Below, one piece after another: positions 44,050-56,577 of a DNA stretch of 64,000 nucleotides; the stretch's first letter is position 1, and every line of letters begins with the position of its first letter. The notes under the pieces are model-generated. The model was not told where the DNA came from. It saw only the letters and a list, made by a program, of their open reading frames with translations, and did not search any database. The translations under genes were made by a program, and so were the position numbers. This DNA is from Hemerocallis citrina (taxonomy: Eukaryota; Streptophyta; Magnoliopsida; Asparagales; Asphodelaceae), in contig CM030358.1 in assembly GCA_017893485.1 (NCBI GenBank), positions 145,714,393 through 145,778,392 of the forward strand. The letters are read 5' to 3'.

Positions 44050-44758
44050 GGGACAAAAGAAGGTTCAAAGCATACATGCATCCAAACAAAGTACATCGAA
44101 GCATCTACTCCACCCAACAAAACCCTTGGGTGGTAGGGAACTATCAACAGTAAAGGTCAGACGGGCAGAGCACGACCCTCAGTCGAGCGTCGGCACAATC
44201 TCGACTTCATCATCATTATACTCCTCCACCTGGAAGATGCTCGCAATCCCCCCTCTAGGACCTGCTGCGGCAACAGTTGCCCAAAATGAAATAAGGTGCA
44301 TAATGTGAGTCAAATTACCAGAAATATTATTACATGTTCCATAAAGTAACAATTATTCCTGTCTAGCCACAGGTCGTAGCGGCGATAGCGATAAACCAAG
44401 CTTCTCTCATAGTTCATCTTTCAGTAGCGAACTTTGATCCTACCCACAGATCCTCATACTTACTAGGGTACTCATTCGTCCCCAGGGTACTAAGTACCTC
44501 CATAAGGGCCGCTTTGCTTCTGGGACACTCCAGAAAAAGATGGTCTATAGTCTCAGGGACAGCATTGTGGAACCCACACGTAGTCCAAATTCGGTTGGCA
44601 TTTGGACAGGTTCTCTCTAGTCAAAATTGCGTCATTCAGCACCAGCCAATGGAAAACTTTAATTTTCAGCGGGGTTTTCGTCTTCCAGACCACGCCCGAC
44701 CAATTCGGGCTACAACCCCTAAAATGAATCTGGTTATAAAGGGAGCGAACGGTGAACG
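44050..44758 (-). pseudogene. LINE 2 zf-RVT and C-terminus
   Basis: Downstream of the insertion: VRSLYNQIHFRGCSPNWSGV, VWKTKTPLKIKVFHWLVLND, then in another frame ETIDHLFLECPRSK. This is the zf-RVT module with the HLFLECP signature. Across the insertion site the frame ...KNGTF joins TVRSLYN when one GAACG copy is removed. One frameshift lies near the first Cys pair. Confidence 0.85.
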
Positions 44759-47700
44759 TGTAGCACCCCGAATTTGCAATATAATATCTCAGAAATACGT
44801 GGTACAATTCCCAGCATCAACCTCAATTGTAATAGTAAATATAGCCAAAACACAGATAAATTTTTATAACTTTTATTACATTAGTTCTTTACAAGCACAA
44901 CAGAAAAACAAACACCTTGAATTACAAATTCTTCTTTTACAACACATTCTTTTACAATTTACATAAGCCATAACATCAATCTATCTCAAGCATCCAATCC
45001 TAATGTTATAAGCACATACCTGTAAAACATGAGGCTAGAGACAATCCTAATCCCCAAAATTATAGGGGTCAGCCATAACGGTACATCAAAAGAAAAGCAA
45101 CATGAATAAAGCATAAAGGATAAAGTCATAAACAACATGTATCAACAGCAAGAATAAATAAAATAAGAAATAACAATAAATAAAACATGACAACATCAAG
45201 TGAAACTAGACTAAGTGTCGAGTGTAGAAAAACAGAAAAACAACATGCATAAACCAAGTCAAGAAAACATCAATGCTATATGCTGACTCTCTAATGCATA
45301 CTTGTCGAATTCTATGCATCACACTCTACATAGGTCCGGTGCAAGTCCTTAACATTCTTCATTTGATAGAGTTTAATCCCCCGTTATGCAACTAATCCTA
45401 CTACGATGACTACTACGAGATCTAGATAAACTGTGAGTATTAGCCCATGCCCCGATAATTCCGGAGGTCAATCTCTATCTACAGATAATTCCGGAGACTA
45501 TTTTATTCACACCTGAGAATCTTCGAGAATACCTCACACTGCAAGCTATGGCACCTCATCACACGAATACCCCATGAGCGTCGCCTCGACCCCGATAATT
45601 CCGGAGATCAATCCCACACCGTAGGTAATTCCAAAGACTATTTCACTCACACCTCGATAATTTCGGGGATTATCTCACACCGCAAGCCATACTGAGGTCC
45701 ATAACCCATGTTCTCATTTCATCATATCACCATCTAGTGTCTGTCTTTATCTTGTTAAGTTAGTTAATTATTTAATAGATTTCAAATCTCTTAGAGTTTG
45801 TGTACCCTATCGGGCTTAACTCAACTGAACAACAAGAAAAATCTGAACCGCCGGTAGCTAAGGCCCTATTCAATCTCTAAAGATTCATAACTCAACCATC
45901 AATACCAAAATTTTCAATAAAACTCATAAATCCATCATCAAAACATTTATAACAAAAAAACGACAAAATTCAAATCCATTTGATGTACTCATGAAATTCC
46001 AGAAAAATTAACTAAAAATATTAAATTCATTAAATAGCAGAAATCATATTTTTAAGTCGTAGTATATCACGAAACATCAATTCCTTTAAAAATCACACAC
46101 ATCGCTCTTTATAAAGTCATAGGAATGTAATTTAAATTCTATTAGAAACAAAATATAACTTTTTATAAAATACGGTAATCTGTAGCAAAACGTCATTTAA
46201 AAACAGTAGATTAATAACCCACAATATCGAAGAACCAATCGTTTAAAGAAAACATCAGGAAATTCAAGAAATCCATCAGCCAAAGCAATGACAGTCGACT
46301 GTTGAAAAATGGTCAGTTGACTGTCCTGCAAAAATCCGAAAACTCAAGAAAACCTATCAGTCAGGACAGCGACAGTCGACTGTTGAAAAATGGACAGTCG
46401 ACTGTCCTGCGAAAATTCAAAAACTCAAGAAAACCATCAGTTAGGACAGTGACAGTCGACTGTTGGAAAATGGACAGTCGACTGTCAATCCCTACAGACT
46501 GCAGTTTTGAAAGTTGTGCATGTTTTACTGATACATTGATTTACTTTATAAAAACGCAAAATTGTAAAAACTAAATTCCTGAGATAGTTGGATATAATTT
46601 GTATAACATATATATAGGAGTTTATAAAACACATCAAAACATATCAAAATCTCTAAAGAGTAAATCTTTCACAAAATTCTTCAAAATCAGTAAAAGTGTG
46701 TATATGTTTATTTTTTGCATCAGTTAAAGCATCAAATCTCATCAATTAAAAGTAGTATAATGTTCAAATTAAACTCAGTATCAAAACAATCAAATCCAAT
46801 CGAAAACTCTCAAAACATCAACTCTTGACAATTCTTCAAAATAGTATATATGAAAGTGTGTACATGTGTGTATATTAGTTTAAACATCAAGAAAACAGTG
46901 ATTGTAAGTAGTATTTTGTTTAAAACAATCTCAGTATTAAGACAACTTAAGATCCAATCGAAAACATCACATAATCGCAAAAAGTCAACTTCGGCTGAAC
47001 ACTTGTTAGACCTGAAAAATCAATTACTCAACCCAACTCTGAAACTTGATTCTTTTTAATCTAAAACTCTTCTTGTAATTTATTCAACTCATACACAATC
47101 TCTTACAATGGTTTACCCATGAATATATGCAATCCTAATCATGTTATAGTCAAATTCTACTCACCAAAATTATCAAAACAGAGTGCATGTATCTGCACAC
47201 CGTGAAGAATCCTACTTTATTCACTTTTGTGTAATCTACATCATACAACTTGTTATATGCAATCAAATCAGCAAGAATATAATACAAAACATCATACCCA
47301 TAATTTCTATTAGGTTTTCTAACAATCTCAAGCCATCTATATGTAATTTAATCATTAAAGCCATAGTTTTCATGAAAAGATTCAATTTTTAATTCATCCA
47401 TCCATCAAAATTCATTATACCAACATACAATCCCTAACATGCTTTCTAATAGGCAAATCATCACACACAACATGTATAGAATAATACAAAACTAACATAT
47501 GTCACTCACCTTATTGAAGAAATCAAACGAAGATAATATAGAATGAGAAAAAGCCTTTCTTTTGCAAAATCCAAGATCATCGCTTTGAAACTCCAAGAAA
47601 TTAATAGTAAAATAATATCTTATTTTTTGCAGAGGAGGGGGACAGCTGTAGTCGTAATTTTATAGGCTGAAATCTGGAGTTTCTAGGGTTTTACAAGTTT

Positions 47701-48593
47701 ATGGAAACATCCTTTAACAAATTATTACTTTACATATATAAAACTTTCTTTAATAAAGTAGTTAAATAAGTTAAATAAATAAAAATAAAACCAAATATTT
47801 TTACTATTGAGTTATCCAACCATCAAGCATAGCCCAGAAATTAAAAGAATTTAGATTTGTACTCAAAGTGGTAATTTTGCACTAAAGTCCATCTTTTTGT
47901 AATATTTGCAAATATGTCATAAAATATTTGTAAAAATCCAAAAAATTCAGAAATAATATCTACTAATACATATTAGATTTTTCAATTAAAATTTCTGACT
48001 TTTACTTTCCAAGAAAATATTTGCACAAGATCCACTTAAATTCCATATTTGCAAAAACACCATATTTGTTTAAATCTTTATCAAATCAACTCTAAATAAA
48101 ATTTAAATAGATTTTATTTTCAATGATGACCATTGAAAGCCCAAAAATCAGTAAAACAAATTTTTATTATTTGTTTGAGATACAAACGGCTTTTTACATA
48201 AAAACCCCTCTCTTTGGAAGTATTTATAAAAATAGTTTCTTTACTCAGAAAAATTCCAAAATTTAGGATATACTTAATTATAAATAGGAGAATGTATCTA
48301 GAAATTTAAAAATGGTGATTTGCACCAAAATAATATTTGCACGTGTAAAATCGACAAATTCGTAAAATAGTCAAATAAATTCAAATAAATCTGAAAAATT
48401 AAAATATCATAAATAAGTGAGGAAAATCAATCATTAACCATAAAATTTTAAGAATTCAAAATTTCATAACTCTGCATGTGTGTTGCACGTGCAAATTTGC
48501 AATGTTAAGAAAATATTCAAAATAGTCAACTTTTATCAATATAATATTATTTAGTACTGCAAAATAAATCATTTTATTTTTCGGGGTGTTACA
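44759..48593. mobile_element. Large LTR-like element 3 (3,835 bp) with TSD GAACG
   Basis: Starts TGTAGCACCCCGAA and ends TTCGGGGTGTTACA, inverted over 14 bp; GAACG flanks both sides (44754-44758, 48594-48598). Related to elements 1 and 2 by termini and by the ACATAGGTCCG and CCCC...TAGGGGTCAGCCAT blocks. A zone at 45440-45690 repeats CCGATAATTCCGGAG with variations. It contains a three-unit, ~80-bp tandem array with GACAGTCGACTGT palindromes (46275-46490). No coding domain. Confidence 0.8.
46275..46490. repeat. ~80-bp tandem repeat with paired GTCGAC palindromes
   Basis: GACAGTCGACTGTTG starts units at 46290, 46371 and 46451. Each unit has a second GT(C/T)GACTGTC 22 bp after the first, then ...CAAGAAAACC-like spacer. 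Confidence 0.9.
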
Positions 48594-49325
48594 GAACGTG
48601 CCATTCTTTTCTAGTCCCTAAGATTTCCTATCGGGACCCTGGGAGCATTTTATTCCGGCGCTGGCGATGTAGGTCTGAAGTTCCATGAGCCTAAGCTAAG
48701 AGCCCGAGTCCAGTGAGTGTTTAAAGGCCGATGTCCAGGAGATTCTTCTCCAAGCTGCGGCCACCGTGCAGTGCGGTTGTGAAGCTTGATCATAGACGAC
48801 GTCACACACCACCTATCCCACAAGAATCTGGTGAGTCTGCCATTACCAATAGACGACGTCACACGGTTAATGAAGAGATCGTAGGCCTTAGTGATACCTC
48901 TCCAGAACTAGGAAACGCGTGAACCTACCATGAAATCCAGATTTCTCATCCCATTACCATGCAGATATGCCTGAACGAAATCTTGCCACCCTTCTCCATC
49001 AGGGTGAAAGACTTTCCACCACCATTTTCCTAAGAGAGCAAGATTCATATCTCGCAGATAAATAATACCTAGTCCTCCATGTATCTTTTTCATGCATGCT
49101 TTTTCCCATCGATGAGGTGATACTCGTCTCTATCAGGACTTGCCCACTTCCATAAAAACCGTATTCGAGTTCGATCAATTCTTTGGATAACCCATTGTGG
49201 CATTTCGAAGAAGGACAAATAATAGGTAGGTAGATTTTAGAGAACTGCATTGATAAGCGTGACTCTTCCTCCCAAGGATAAAGCTTTACCTTTCCATCCA
49301 GCAAGACAGTTTTTCACTCGGTCAA
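48594..49325 (-). pseudogene. LINE 2 region between RT and zf-RVT
   Basis: Pieces include MKKIHGGLGIIYLRDMNLAL with LLGKWWWKVFHPDGEGW (48908-49093), the conserved GGLG...N.ALL.KW.WR segment of plant L1 elements, and WAYAQEL-like linker residues above it. Frames shift at about 49090 and 48900. Confidence 0.78.
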
Positions 49326-50378
49326 TTATAGGTAACCAGTCAGCCTTCTTGAGTTTCCCGATCTCAGCGGTAACCCCAGGTACTTAATGGGAAAACCCTC
49401 GATGGAGCAATTGAGAATCGTAGCATGTTCTTGTGCCTCCTTTGTAGTAAGGGCAATGGGGATAAGTGCACTTTTATGGAAGTTAACCCTGAGTCTAAAC
49501 CAAGCTTCAAATATATAGAGAATTCCTTTGAAAGCGGTAGTTTCTCTGAGATTGCCATTTCCAAATAGGAGAGTATCGTCTGCATATTGGAGGATAGAGC
49601 AACCTTGGCGATTGACTCCACTGGCCATTGGCGAGATCCAGCCGGCCCTACTGCAGTTAGCCATCATGGACATCAATACGTCTACCACAATGGTGAAGAG
49701 GAAGGGGAAGAGAGGATCTCCTTGTCTAAGGCCCTGCTTACACGAAAATGGATGACCCGAGACCCCATTCACTAAAATAGCAGTTCTGCTGGTGGTGAGA
49801 CATGTGTGGATCCATCTGATCCATCTAACCCCAAATCCTCTTCCAGCTAGCGCTTCCAGGAGACATTCCCATTCAACCGTGTCATAAGTTTTCTCAAAAT
49901 CCAACTTCAGGAGATAGCTCTTAGCATTCGACGTATGGCAGTGATGGATAGTTTCTTCAGCCGTGGCTATACTGTCCTGAATACACCGTCCTCTAACGAA
50001 CCCCATTTGCTCGTTACTAATGAGACCATCCATTACCTTTTCCAATCTATTAGCGAGGGTCTTGGTGATAATCTTAACTGAGCAGTTAAGGAAACTAATA
50101 GGGCGGAAGTCTCCCACCCACAAGGACTCTTCTTTCTTAGGGATCAACACCACCTCGGCAAAATTAATTCTATTTAATTTAAGCTTATGGTCATAGAAAT
50201 TAGCGAACAACTTAATCAGATCGTCTTTGATTTCCTCCCAGAACACCTGGTAGAAAATTATTGGGAAACCATCTGGACCAGGGTCTTTTTCCTTTCTGAG
50301 TTGCTGCATTGCCTCCCGAATTTCCTTTGCTGTAAAAGGGGCTTCAAGGGATTGACGCATAAGGTCAGATTCGTCCAT
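49326..50378 (-). pseudogene. LINE 2 reverse transcriptase domain
   Basis: 350 uninterrupted residues: AMQQLRKEKDPGPDGFPIIF, FRPISFLNCSVKIITKTLAN, NEQMGFVRGRCIQDSI, LKLDFEKTYDTVEWECLLE (here shortened: LKLDFEKTYDTVEW), KQGLRQGDPLFPFLF and the polymerase motif YADD in LQYADDTLLFGN. One catalytic-region Ala of FEKAYD reads Thr. This is the best-preserved coding block in the window, though frame is lost after NSRRLTG. Confidence 0.93.
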
Positions 50379-50593
50379 GGAACCACGCCAGAAATCGTGG
50401 TGAAGAGGAATCTCAAATCTGCCTTATGTCCAAAGAAACGCTTGAAATGGGACTGGAATGCAACCCTGATATCCTCGTCCCCTTATATCACTCCAGAGTC
50501 CGAATGGATGAGGTTAGATCTACTACGGGCACTGGCAACACGGTAGAAGAATGCTACATTCGCGTCTCCTTCCTTGACCCACGAAATTCTGGA

Positions 50594-51654
50594 TCACTGT
50601 TGCCATTTGAGTTCCTCAAGTATATAGAGTTGGTGAATGTCCTCTCGGAGCTGAAGCAACCTATTCTGCGCTTCCTGTACAAGTAACCTAGTTTCTTCCG
50701 TCTTTTCCAGCTCCTCAATACCTTCAAGGAATGAATCTTTTGCTCTCCAGATCAGTGCAAAACTGGTCCGGTTCCATTTCCTGAGTTTGGTCCGCAGTCT
50801 TCTAATTTTTCTGCACCAGATTCCAGTTGCTTCAGTCCCTCTCGTAGGGCGGGACCAATTCTCGTTGACCATGTGATGGAAGCCTTGGATTTCTAACCAT
50901 GCTTTCTCGAATCTAAACTTCGGAGATTTCCTGGGTTGCACTTCTCCGGAAGACAGGATAATAGGGACATGATCTGAGGCTGGTTTAGGGAGGGACTTGG
51001 CCCATATCAAAGGGAGTTTGGCCTTCCAGTCCACAGTGACCAAGATCCTATCAAGCTTAGCTAAGATGGGCGATGATTGCATATTTGACCAGGTAAATAG
51101 CCTATCAGTGATGAGAATGTCAATCAGTTCCAGACCTACAATAACCTCGTTAAACACTTCCCTATCAGAGTCACTAGATCCTCTGCCCCTGTGCTCAGAG
51201 GCGAACTTGGTGATGTTAAAATCTCCCCCCACAACCCAGGGGTGCGACCAGTGCGTGTGAACCGCTCGTAGTTCAGTCCAGAAAGCCATCCTAGCTGCAG
51301 TAGTGTATGGACCATACACCACCGTAATAGACTGGGTCCACAGGTCGGATTTACGCTGGAGCAGGACCGACAACGAGAATTGCCCGTGGAATTCGTTTAA
51401 GCAGCAATACCTAAAGGATTAAAACAAGTCGGGATTAAACCCTAAAGCAATACCCCTAGAGGCCCCAATAAATGGGCAAATTTTCCATTTTGAAATGCGA
51501 TTCCCCCCTACAGTCTACTTAGTCTAGAAATATGAGTCAGTCTGATCTCCTGCAGACCAACAATGTTAACTTTCGATTTAGCGATGACATTCCTAACCAT
51601 TTTCCGTTTGCCCCGCCTATCCAGGCTTCTAACGTTCCAGAAAAGAACCTCCAT
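50594..51654 (-). pseudogene. LINE 2 ORF2 start and endonuclease
   Basis: ORF2 begins at ATG 51652-51654 with MEVLFWNVRSLDRRGKRKMV and IVGLQEIRLTHI (catalytic Glu), then a stop and shift near 51500. From 51373 the frame gives WVVGGDFNITKFASEH, FTWSNMQSSPILAKLDR and KPASDHVPIIL (catalytic SDH), i.e. the EEP/APE-type endonuclease that nicks the target. It then runs into the linker with a Leu/Glu-rich helix ending near 50594. Confidence 0.9.
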
Positions 51655-52345
51655 CAACTACAATTAAGCGTGGGACCATGACTCGATTTGGAAGTCGAGT
51701 TCGAAATGAGGTTAACTCTATCACTCTCCCACCTCCTAATCTTATTTAGGAGGAATGCGTTCCTATCAGTATCGCTCACCGCAAGACCACAGGTTTTGGC
51801 TAGACTAAAAATCTCGGAATCAGTCATGAAATTAAAAATAGAGGCTAGGAAGGAACGCGTACCTCCATAACTAGTTTTAACGGATTTAGCCGCTGCAGCA
51901 ATCTCAATATAATCGTTCAAGAACTCCTCAATAGCCCTCTTAGCCACTTTCTGTACTATAAAATCTTTGTTGCGGCAAGCAGGGATGGGGGCCGTCGATT
52001 GTGAGGTAGGAAAAGTGGAGGGGACAAACTCCGGTGAAATATCCAGGGCAACGTCAGTAATCTCCTCTGACCCCAAAAACTGCTCTTCAGAGTAGACAAA
52101 ATTATCTTTGAGGTTTAATCTAACATCTCGATCGTCTTCATCACTGTGGCTCTCTAGCACGGAATTGGACACCAATAAAAATTCCTCAAGTTTCTTATTG
52201 GAGGGCTCTTTTATTGTCTTCTTTATTTCCTAATTTTCATTGCTTCTTTTGGTTGTAGCTTTTGCTTCGGCAATTGTACCATTCGTATTATTTAATGAAA
52301 CCAGAAGGTCTCTTTGGGTCCTCTTTGCATTAAAAAGGACAAGTT
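51654..52345 (-). pseudogene. LINE 2 ORF1, C-terminal part
   Basis: Readable from about 52340 (KRTQRDLLVSLNNTNGTIAE), through one stop at SNEN, to KDFIVQKVAKRAIEEFLNDY, TDSEIFSLAKTCGLAVSDTD and the end LNCS with TGA at 51654-51656. The stop overlaps the ORF2 ATG as TGATG. The N-terminal RNA-binding half and zinc knuckle are missing. The assignment rests on position and arrangement more than on sequence. Confidence 0.65.
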
Positions 52346-52390
52346 AGTGTAAAAAAATTGTGAGATACCCAGGGGGCCTTTGATTAGACT

Positions 52391-53512
52391 GGTGAAAGAG
52401 CAATGTATGATGCAAACAATGAAGATGCATTTATTTAGAAAGAAGAAAAAGGGATAATGATAAAATGACATCCAAACTTTGTATTAATTCTAAAATAATA
52501 TTTAAAATTTTGCTAATTTCAAAATAACAACTAAAGTCCATATGTTTATTCTAAAATAATACCAATCGTTACTTGGGATTAAGTTTCTAACGACAAAGAG
52601 GTAAAATGACAGAAATACCCATGCCTTATTCAGTTCATCTTCATCTTTTTCAACCTCACCCTCTTTCTCTCATCCCTAATCAAGTTAAACATATGAAAAT
52701 CAATGGCAAACCAGTACACAAAATTTCACCAAAATGATAAAAAGATCATTGGTGTTGATTAATACATCAAATGTACTTATTTGTTCTCGATGCAAGAATA
52801 GAATTGAAGAAGAAGGTGATTGATACCAGCTGGTTGGGGGTGTCCCGGGGTTGTCGGCGGCAAGGGATAGCAGCAACATCAGCAACGACAACTACCAACA
52901 ACAGCAGCAACGGCTGCAACGATAGCGTTGGGCTCGGGATGGACTTAAATGAAGGTCATGATTGGTTGGTTCGGATGGGGGTCGAGAATGGAGATGGGGC
53001 TGTTGGGTGAGGTAATGGAGGTCGGTGATGGTGATGCGGTCGGGTTTCGGCGAGATGCAGAGGAAGAAGGGTCGGGTTTTGTCAGAAAGAAGAAGAGAGC
53101 ATTTTCGATTTTTCACAACTATATTAATGGGTTTAGACGTGTTAAGGTGAATATTCATGGAATATTCTCTTCACTTAACGGGTCAACTAATGGTTGGTAT
53201 TATTTTGAATAAATATATGGACTTTAGGTGTTATTTTGAAATTAGCACAACTTCAAATGTTATTTTAGAATTAAAATAAAATTTTGGTGTCATTTTGTTC
53301 GTTAAAAAAAAACAATGAATATGCATCCAAAACATGCAACATTGATGCTAGATGGGGTTGGACCATAATTACTAGGAATTGTCTGGTGAAAGAGCAATGT
53401 AAGATACAAACAATGAAGATGCATTTAAAAAAAAAAAAAAAAAAAGGAACAATGAATATGCAGCAACAATGATGCGAAATGGGGTTAAACCATACTTACT
53501 AGGAATTGTCAA
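52391..53512. repeat. ~130-bp tandem duplication, first copy interrupted
   Basis: TGGTGAAAGAGCAATGTA starts at 52391 and again at 53383; both copies run through AAACAATGAAGATGCATTTA, an A-run, AACAATGAATATGCA and ACTAGGAATTGTC. The first copy is split by the long-TIR element at 52456-53302. Confidence 0.85.
52456..53302. mobile_element. Long-TIR DNA element, ~847 bp
   Basis: About 110 bp at each end are inverted copies: AAAATGACATCCAAA at the left matches ACCAAAATTTTATT...inverted at the right, and TTTCAAAATAACA(A/C)CTAAAGTCCATAT is shared. The interior (52780-53110) is GC-rich and open in both directions with no recognised domain, possibly captured. TSD unclear because of A-rich flanks. Long TIRs favour a Mutator-like class. 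Confidence 0.72.
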
Positions 53513-53940
53513 TTTGCATGGGGCATATCAAGGGGCATATCTAGGGGTGGCATCCGAGCTGGTTCAGCCCTAGACCGATCAGGCCCGGACAGCCCCCAAC
53601 CCGAGCCAACCTGGCCTGTGAGCCCCCGAAACCCCCGGTCTTAGCCGGGCCCCACCTTTGCCTTCGAAAAATTGCGGCGGCCCGACCCGGTTGTGGCCCG
53701 GCTGCGAATTGGGACTGTTTTGAAACGGTCCGGGCCGTGCCGAACCGGCAGGCCGACTGTTGGTGGTTTTTTTTTTTTTTTTGAATTTTTTTAAAAATTT
53801 GTTTAAAATTGGATTTATATAATTACCAAACTACCCCCAACAGATATTTACTAGCTAGTTTTTTGGAATTTTTTGGGAAATTCAAAAATATACATAATGT
53901 ATATATACAACCTCATTTCATTCATTTTTCTTCACAAATT

Positions 53941-54085
53941 CACTCAACTCTCTCAACTCTCTCAACTCTCTCTCAACAAATTGCGGAATGAACATCAACA
54001 ACAATCAACAACTCTCTCAACTCTCTCAACACTCAAGTGCTCTTTATCTTGCAAGAGCAAGCTCTCAACTCTCTCAACTCTCATT
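53941..54085. repeat. Interrupted (CTCTCAA)n repeat in the hAT leader
   Basis: CTCTCAACTCTCTCAA-type units fill most of this stretch, broken by about 60 bp of unrelated sequence. Lies upstream of the transposase start at 54526. Confidence 0.85.
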
Positions 54086-54525
54086 CTTCAGTCTACACTC
54101 ATACGGTATTTTTGTATTTGTTTAATTTTTAGAAATGACATTATTCTCATCTCTTCATCTTTATTAGAATTTAGTATTTAATATATTACTAGTTCATAGT
54201 TTATTGTTTATGTTTTGTTGAACTCATCTTCTTCTCTTTAGAATTTTAATTCTATTTTTTTGTTAACATACACTAATTCATCACTAAATTATTGTTATTT
54301 TATTGAACTCTCTATTCTTCTTTTTTAGATTTTGTTTATTAAAATACACTAGTTCTTAATTTGTTCTTTGTGTTATTTTAAAGTTCAAACACTCTTTACT
54401 TGTTTTGTAGAATTTTGTTAACAACATACACTAGTTCATAATTTAGTGTAAACAATTTTTTTGAACTTTTCTTCTTATTTCTAAGATTCTTTTTTCTAAA
54501 CATACGTACACTAGTTCTTAATTAG

Positions 54526-55400
54526 ATGACATCTAACCGATCACGCGGTAGACATAGTAGCCAAGAGTCCACCTCATCTCATTGCATTCCTTCCATTCCA
54601 CAAATAGATAGTGAAGAAATATTTAGAAATTTTGATAGTATTCCCGATTTTCATGATATTCCCCAAACACACATGGAAGATGTAATAGTAAAAGACATAG
54701 ATTCACATGACACGGAACAAGCCCCTTCTCAATCCCGTAAAACAAGAGGACCACTTCCGCAGTACACAAATATTTCTCTTTTGTCCCTTCTCAAAATGAC
54801 CTAGGTGTAGGACTTAAAATTTGTAATAAGTGTAAAATGTTATATACGTTTAAATTAGTGCGGGAACAAATACACTTAAGCGTCACTTAAATAAATGCCG
54901 ATCCAAATTATCACAAGAAACTCTTACACAACAAAAGATAAATCCTAGGACCGGTCATGTAGATAGTCATAGTTACGATCGCGATATCGTTTGCAGGGAA
55001 ATTCCAAGATTAGTAATTAAGGATGAATTATCGTGTTCCTATGTATAAAGTATGAATTTAGAAAGTTTTAACTAAACCGCATTAAACCCTCGTTATAAAG
55101 AATTGCTAGGGATGTGGTTAAGGGAGATGGTAAATTAGTCTACGAAAAGGCTAAGGATATGTTAGTTGCAACACTAACATAATTAAATTGTAGAGTTTCT
55201 TTGACATCGGATGATTGGGTAGGAGTTAATGACGTACTAATGATGTGTGTAGCATGACATTGAATAGATTCCGATTGGTTACTCCAAAAGAGGATGATTG
55301 GATGAAAGCGGAAAAGATGACCCAAGATTTACTTCAAGCGAAACAAAACGGATCAAGTTGCGACGAATGAAGAATGAAGATTGAAGATTGACTTGATTCA
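54526..55400 (+). pseudogene. hAT transposase with BED zinc finger (truncated, frameshifted)
   Basis: ATG at 54526 begins MTSNRSRGRHSSQESTSS. The BED finger is at about 54816-54905: ICNKCKMLYTF, then in the next frame GTNTLKRHLNKC, giving the Cys-Cys-His-Cys set. Core remnants follow: KLVYEKAKDMLVATL and VSLTSDDWVG, matching the RVSLTTD.W block before the first catalytic Asp, then SDWLLQKRMI. The C-terminal dimerisation block is absent. Stops at several points. It resembles plant RICESLEEPER/zBED transposases. Confidence 0.78.
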
Positions 55401-55775
55401 CTAGATAATTTTTAAAAGGAAATTTAGGGCAATGAGATTCTATATTTAAGTTAAGTAGAAGTGTACGGCGGTAGTCCAATGCTTTCTCTTCAATTAAAAT
55501 ATAGGCAATCTCGAACTCTAAATTGTATACTTCCCCTGAACTTGTAATTTCAAATTCAATCACTTTGTATGAAATGTTACTTTTCTATTTGATTATTTTT
55601 AAAAATTTGTAATTCATTGAAACAATTTAATATATCAATCGTTCTCTTTAATTTATATGATCTTATAATTGTTGTCTAAATTCAATCATCCAAAATGTTT
55701 GCATTTATTCTACTCTATTAAAAATAAATCGCGAACCCGTGAAGGCCCGGCCATGCCCGGCCCGGATCCCAGGTC

Positions 55776-56462
55776 TGTTAGAAAATTAAGGATCTTGTTG
55801 AGTCTTCGATACAATCAATACAAACCACCAAGCAAAACTAGATCACACCAATTACACGAAGCACACAAGAATTATCTCGGTTGGGGCTTTCTCCTTAATC
55901 CGGGGAAGGAAGAACCGAGATGTTATTTCAATTAGAGAAGATATAAGAATATTATAATTCTCACAACGACCTTGTCTCAAGCCCAACTAGAACTTGGTTG
56001 ATGTTTACAATGGATAAATCCTTCACCCTCTCAGATGAAGTATTATTTTCAATTCGGCACTCAATAGAATTATATCGTTCTAAAAGTCATTTACATTGTA
56101 TTTATAGATCTAGAGAAACCCTAGTTGATACACTTGATACATTAACCATCCGATTACTACTGAAGAGATAATCCTGCATTGAGAGCCGTACGATCTGACT
56201 TGAAGACGAAGTTGGGTTTCTCACGAATCTCTAAGACCCGACCCAAATAACCCATCAGTGTCGCCGAAGGTCGACCATAAACAGCAGACTGTCGACCGTT
56301 CCCCTCTCGGGAACCCTGTACAGTCGGGACGGACGATCGTAACTCCACCTATTTGCTTCTGCTGACTGCTTTCCTTCTTCTTCGATGCCTCGCTTCGATC
56401 TATCTCAACGCTTCATCGTCTTCTTCATCGATCATGTGTATGCAAGACATACAAACCCAACA
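55776..56462. mobile_element. Solo LTR, 687 bp, inside the hAT element
   Basis: Starts TGTTAGAAAATTAAGG and ends ACAAACCCAACA. It is related to 16578-17316: same start type, TTTACAATG... and matching tail CAAGACATACAA. Flanking pentamers AGGTC and AAGCC would be the same TSD only with two transitions. One GTCGAC pair lies at 56269-56296. Confidence 0.68.
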
Positions 56463-56577
56463 AAGCCAGGGGCCTAGGGTCAAGTTCGGCCCCCCCTCCC
56501 CCCACCCCATCCCGGCCCATCCCAATGGTTTTGGGCCTACCCGACCCGGTAGGCCCGGATGCCACCCTAGGCATATC

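Larger units (their letters stand above)
43900..52345 (-). mobile_element. L1-type LINE 2, minus strand, interrupted by LTR-like element 3
   Basis: Order on the minus strand: ORF1 C-terminal part (51654-52345), ORF2 endonuclease (50594-51654), RT (49326-50378), C-terminal/zf-RVT (48594-49325 and 44050-44758), 3' UTR and an A-rich tail AAAAAAATAATAATAATAAG near 43900-43920. About 4.6 kb without the insertion. The 5' end is truncated in ORF1 near 52345. No TSD found. Confidence 0.88.
53542..56569 (+). mobile_element. hAT transposon, 3,028 bp, TSD GGCATATC
   Basis: TAGGGGTGGCATCCG and CGGATGCCACCCTA are inverted ends; the 8-bp GGCATATC flanks both sides (53534-53541, 56570-56577). Subterminal zones are rich in GGCCCGG. 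A CTCTCAA-repeating leader (53941-54085) precedes a damaged transposase. A solo LTR (55776-56462) sits in the 3' subterminal zone. Defective. Confidence 0.92.

Noticed and set aside
44048..44308. 86-codon plus-strand protein
   Set aside because: Antisense to the LINE 2 C-terminus and 3' UTR.
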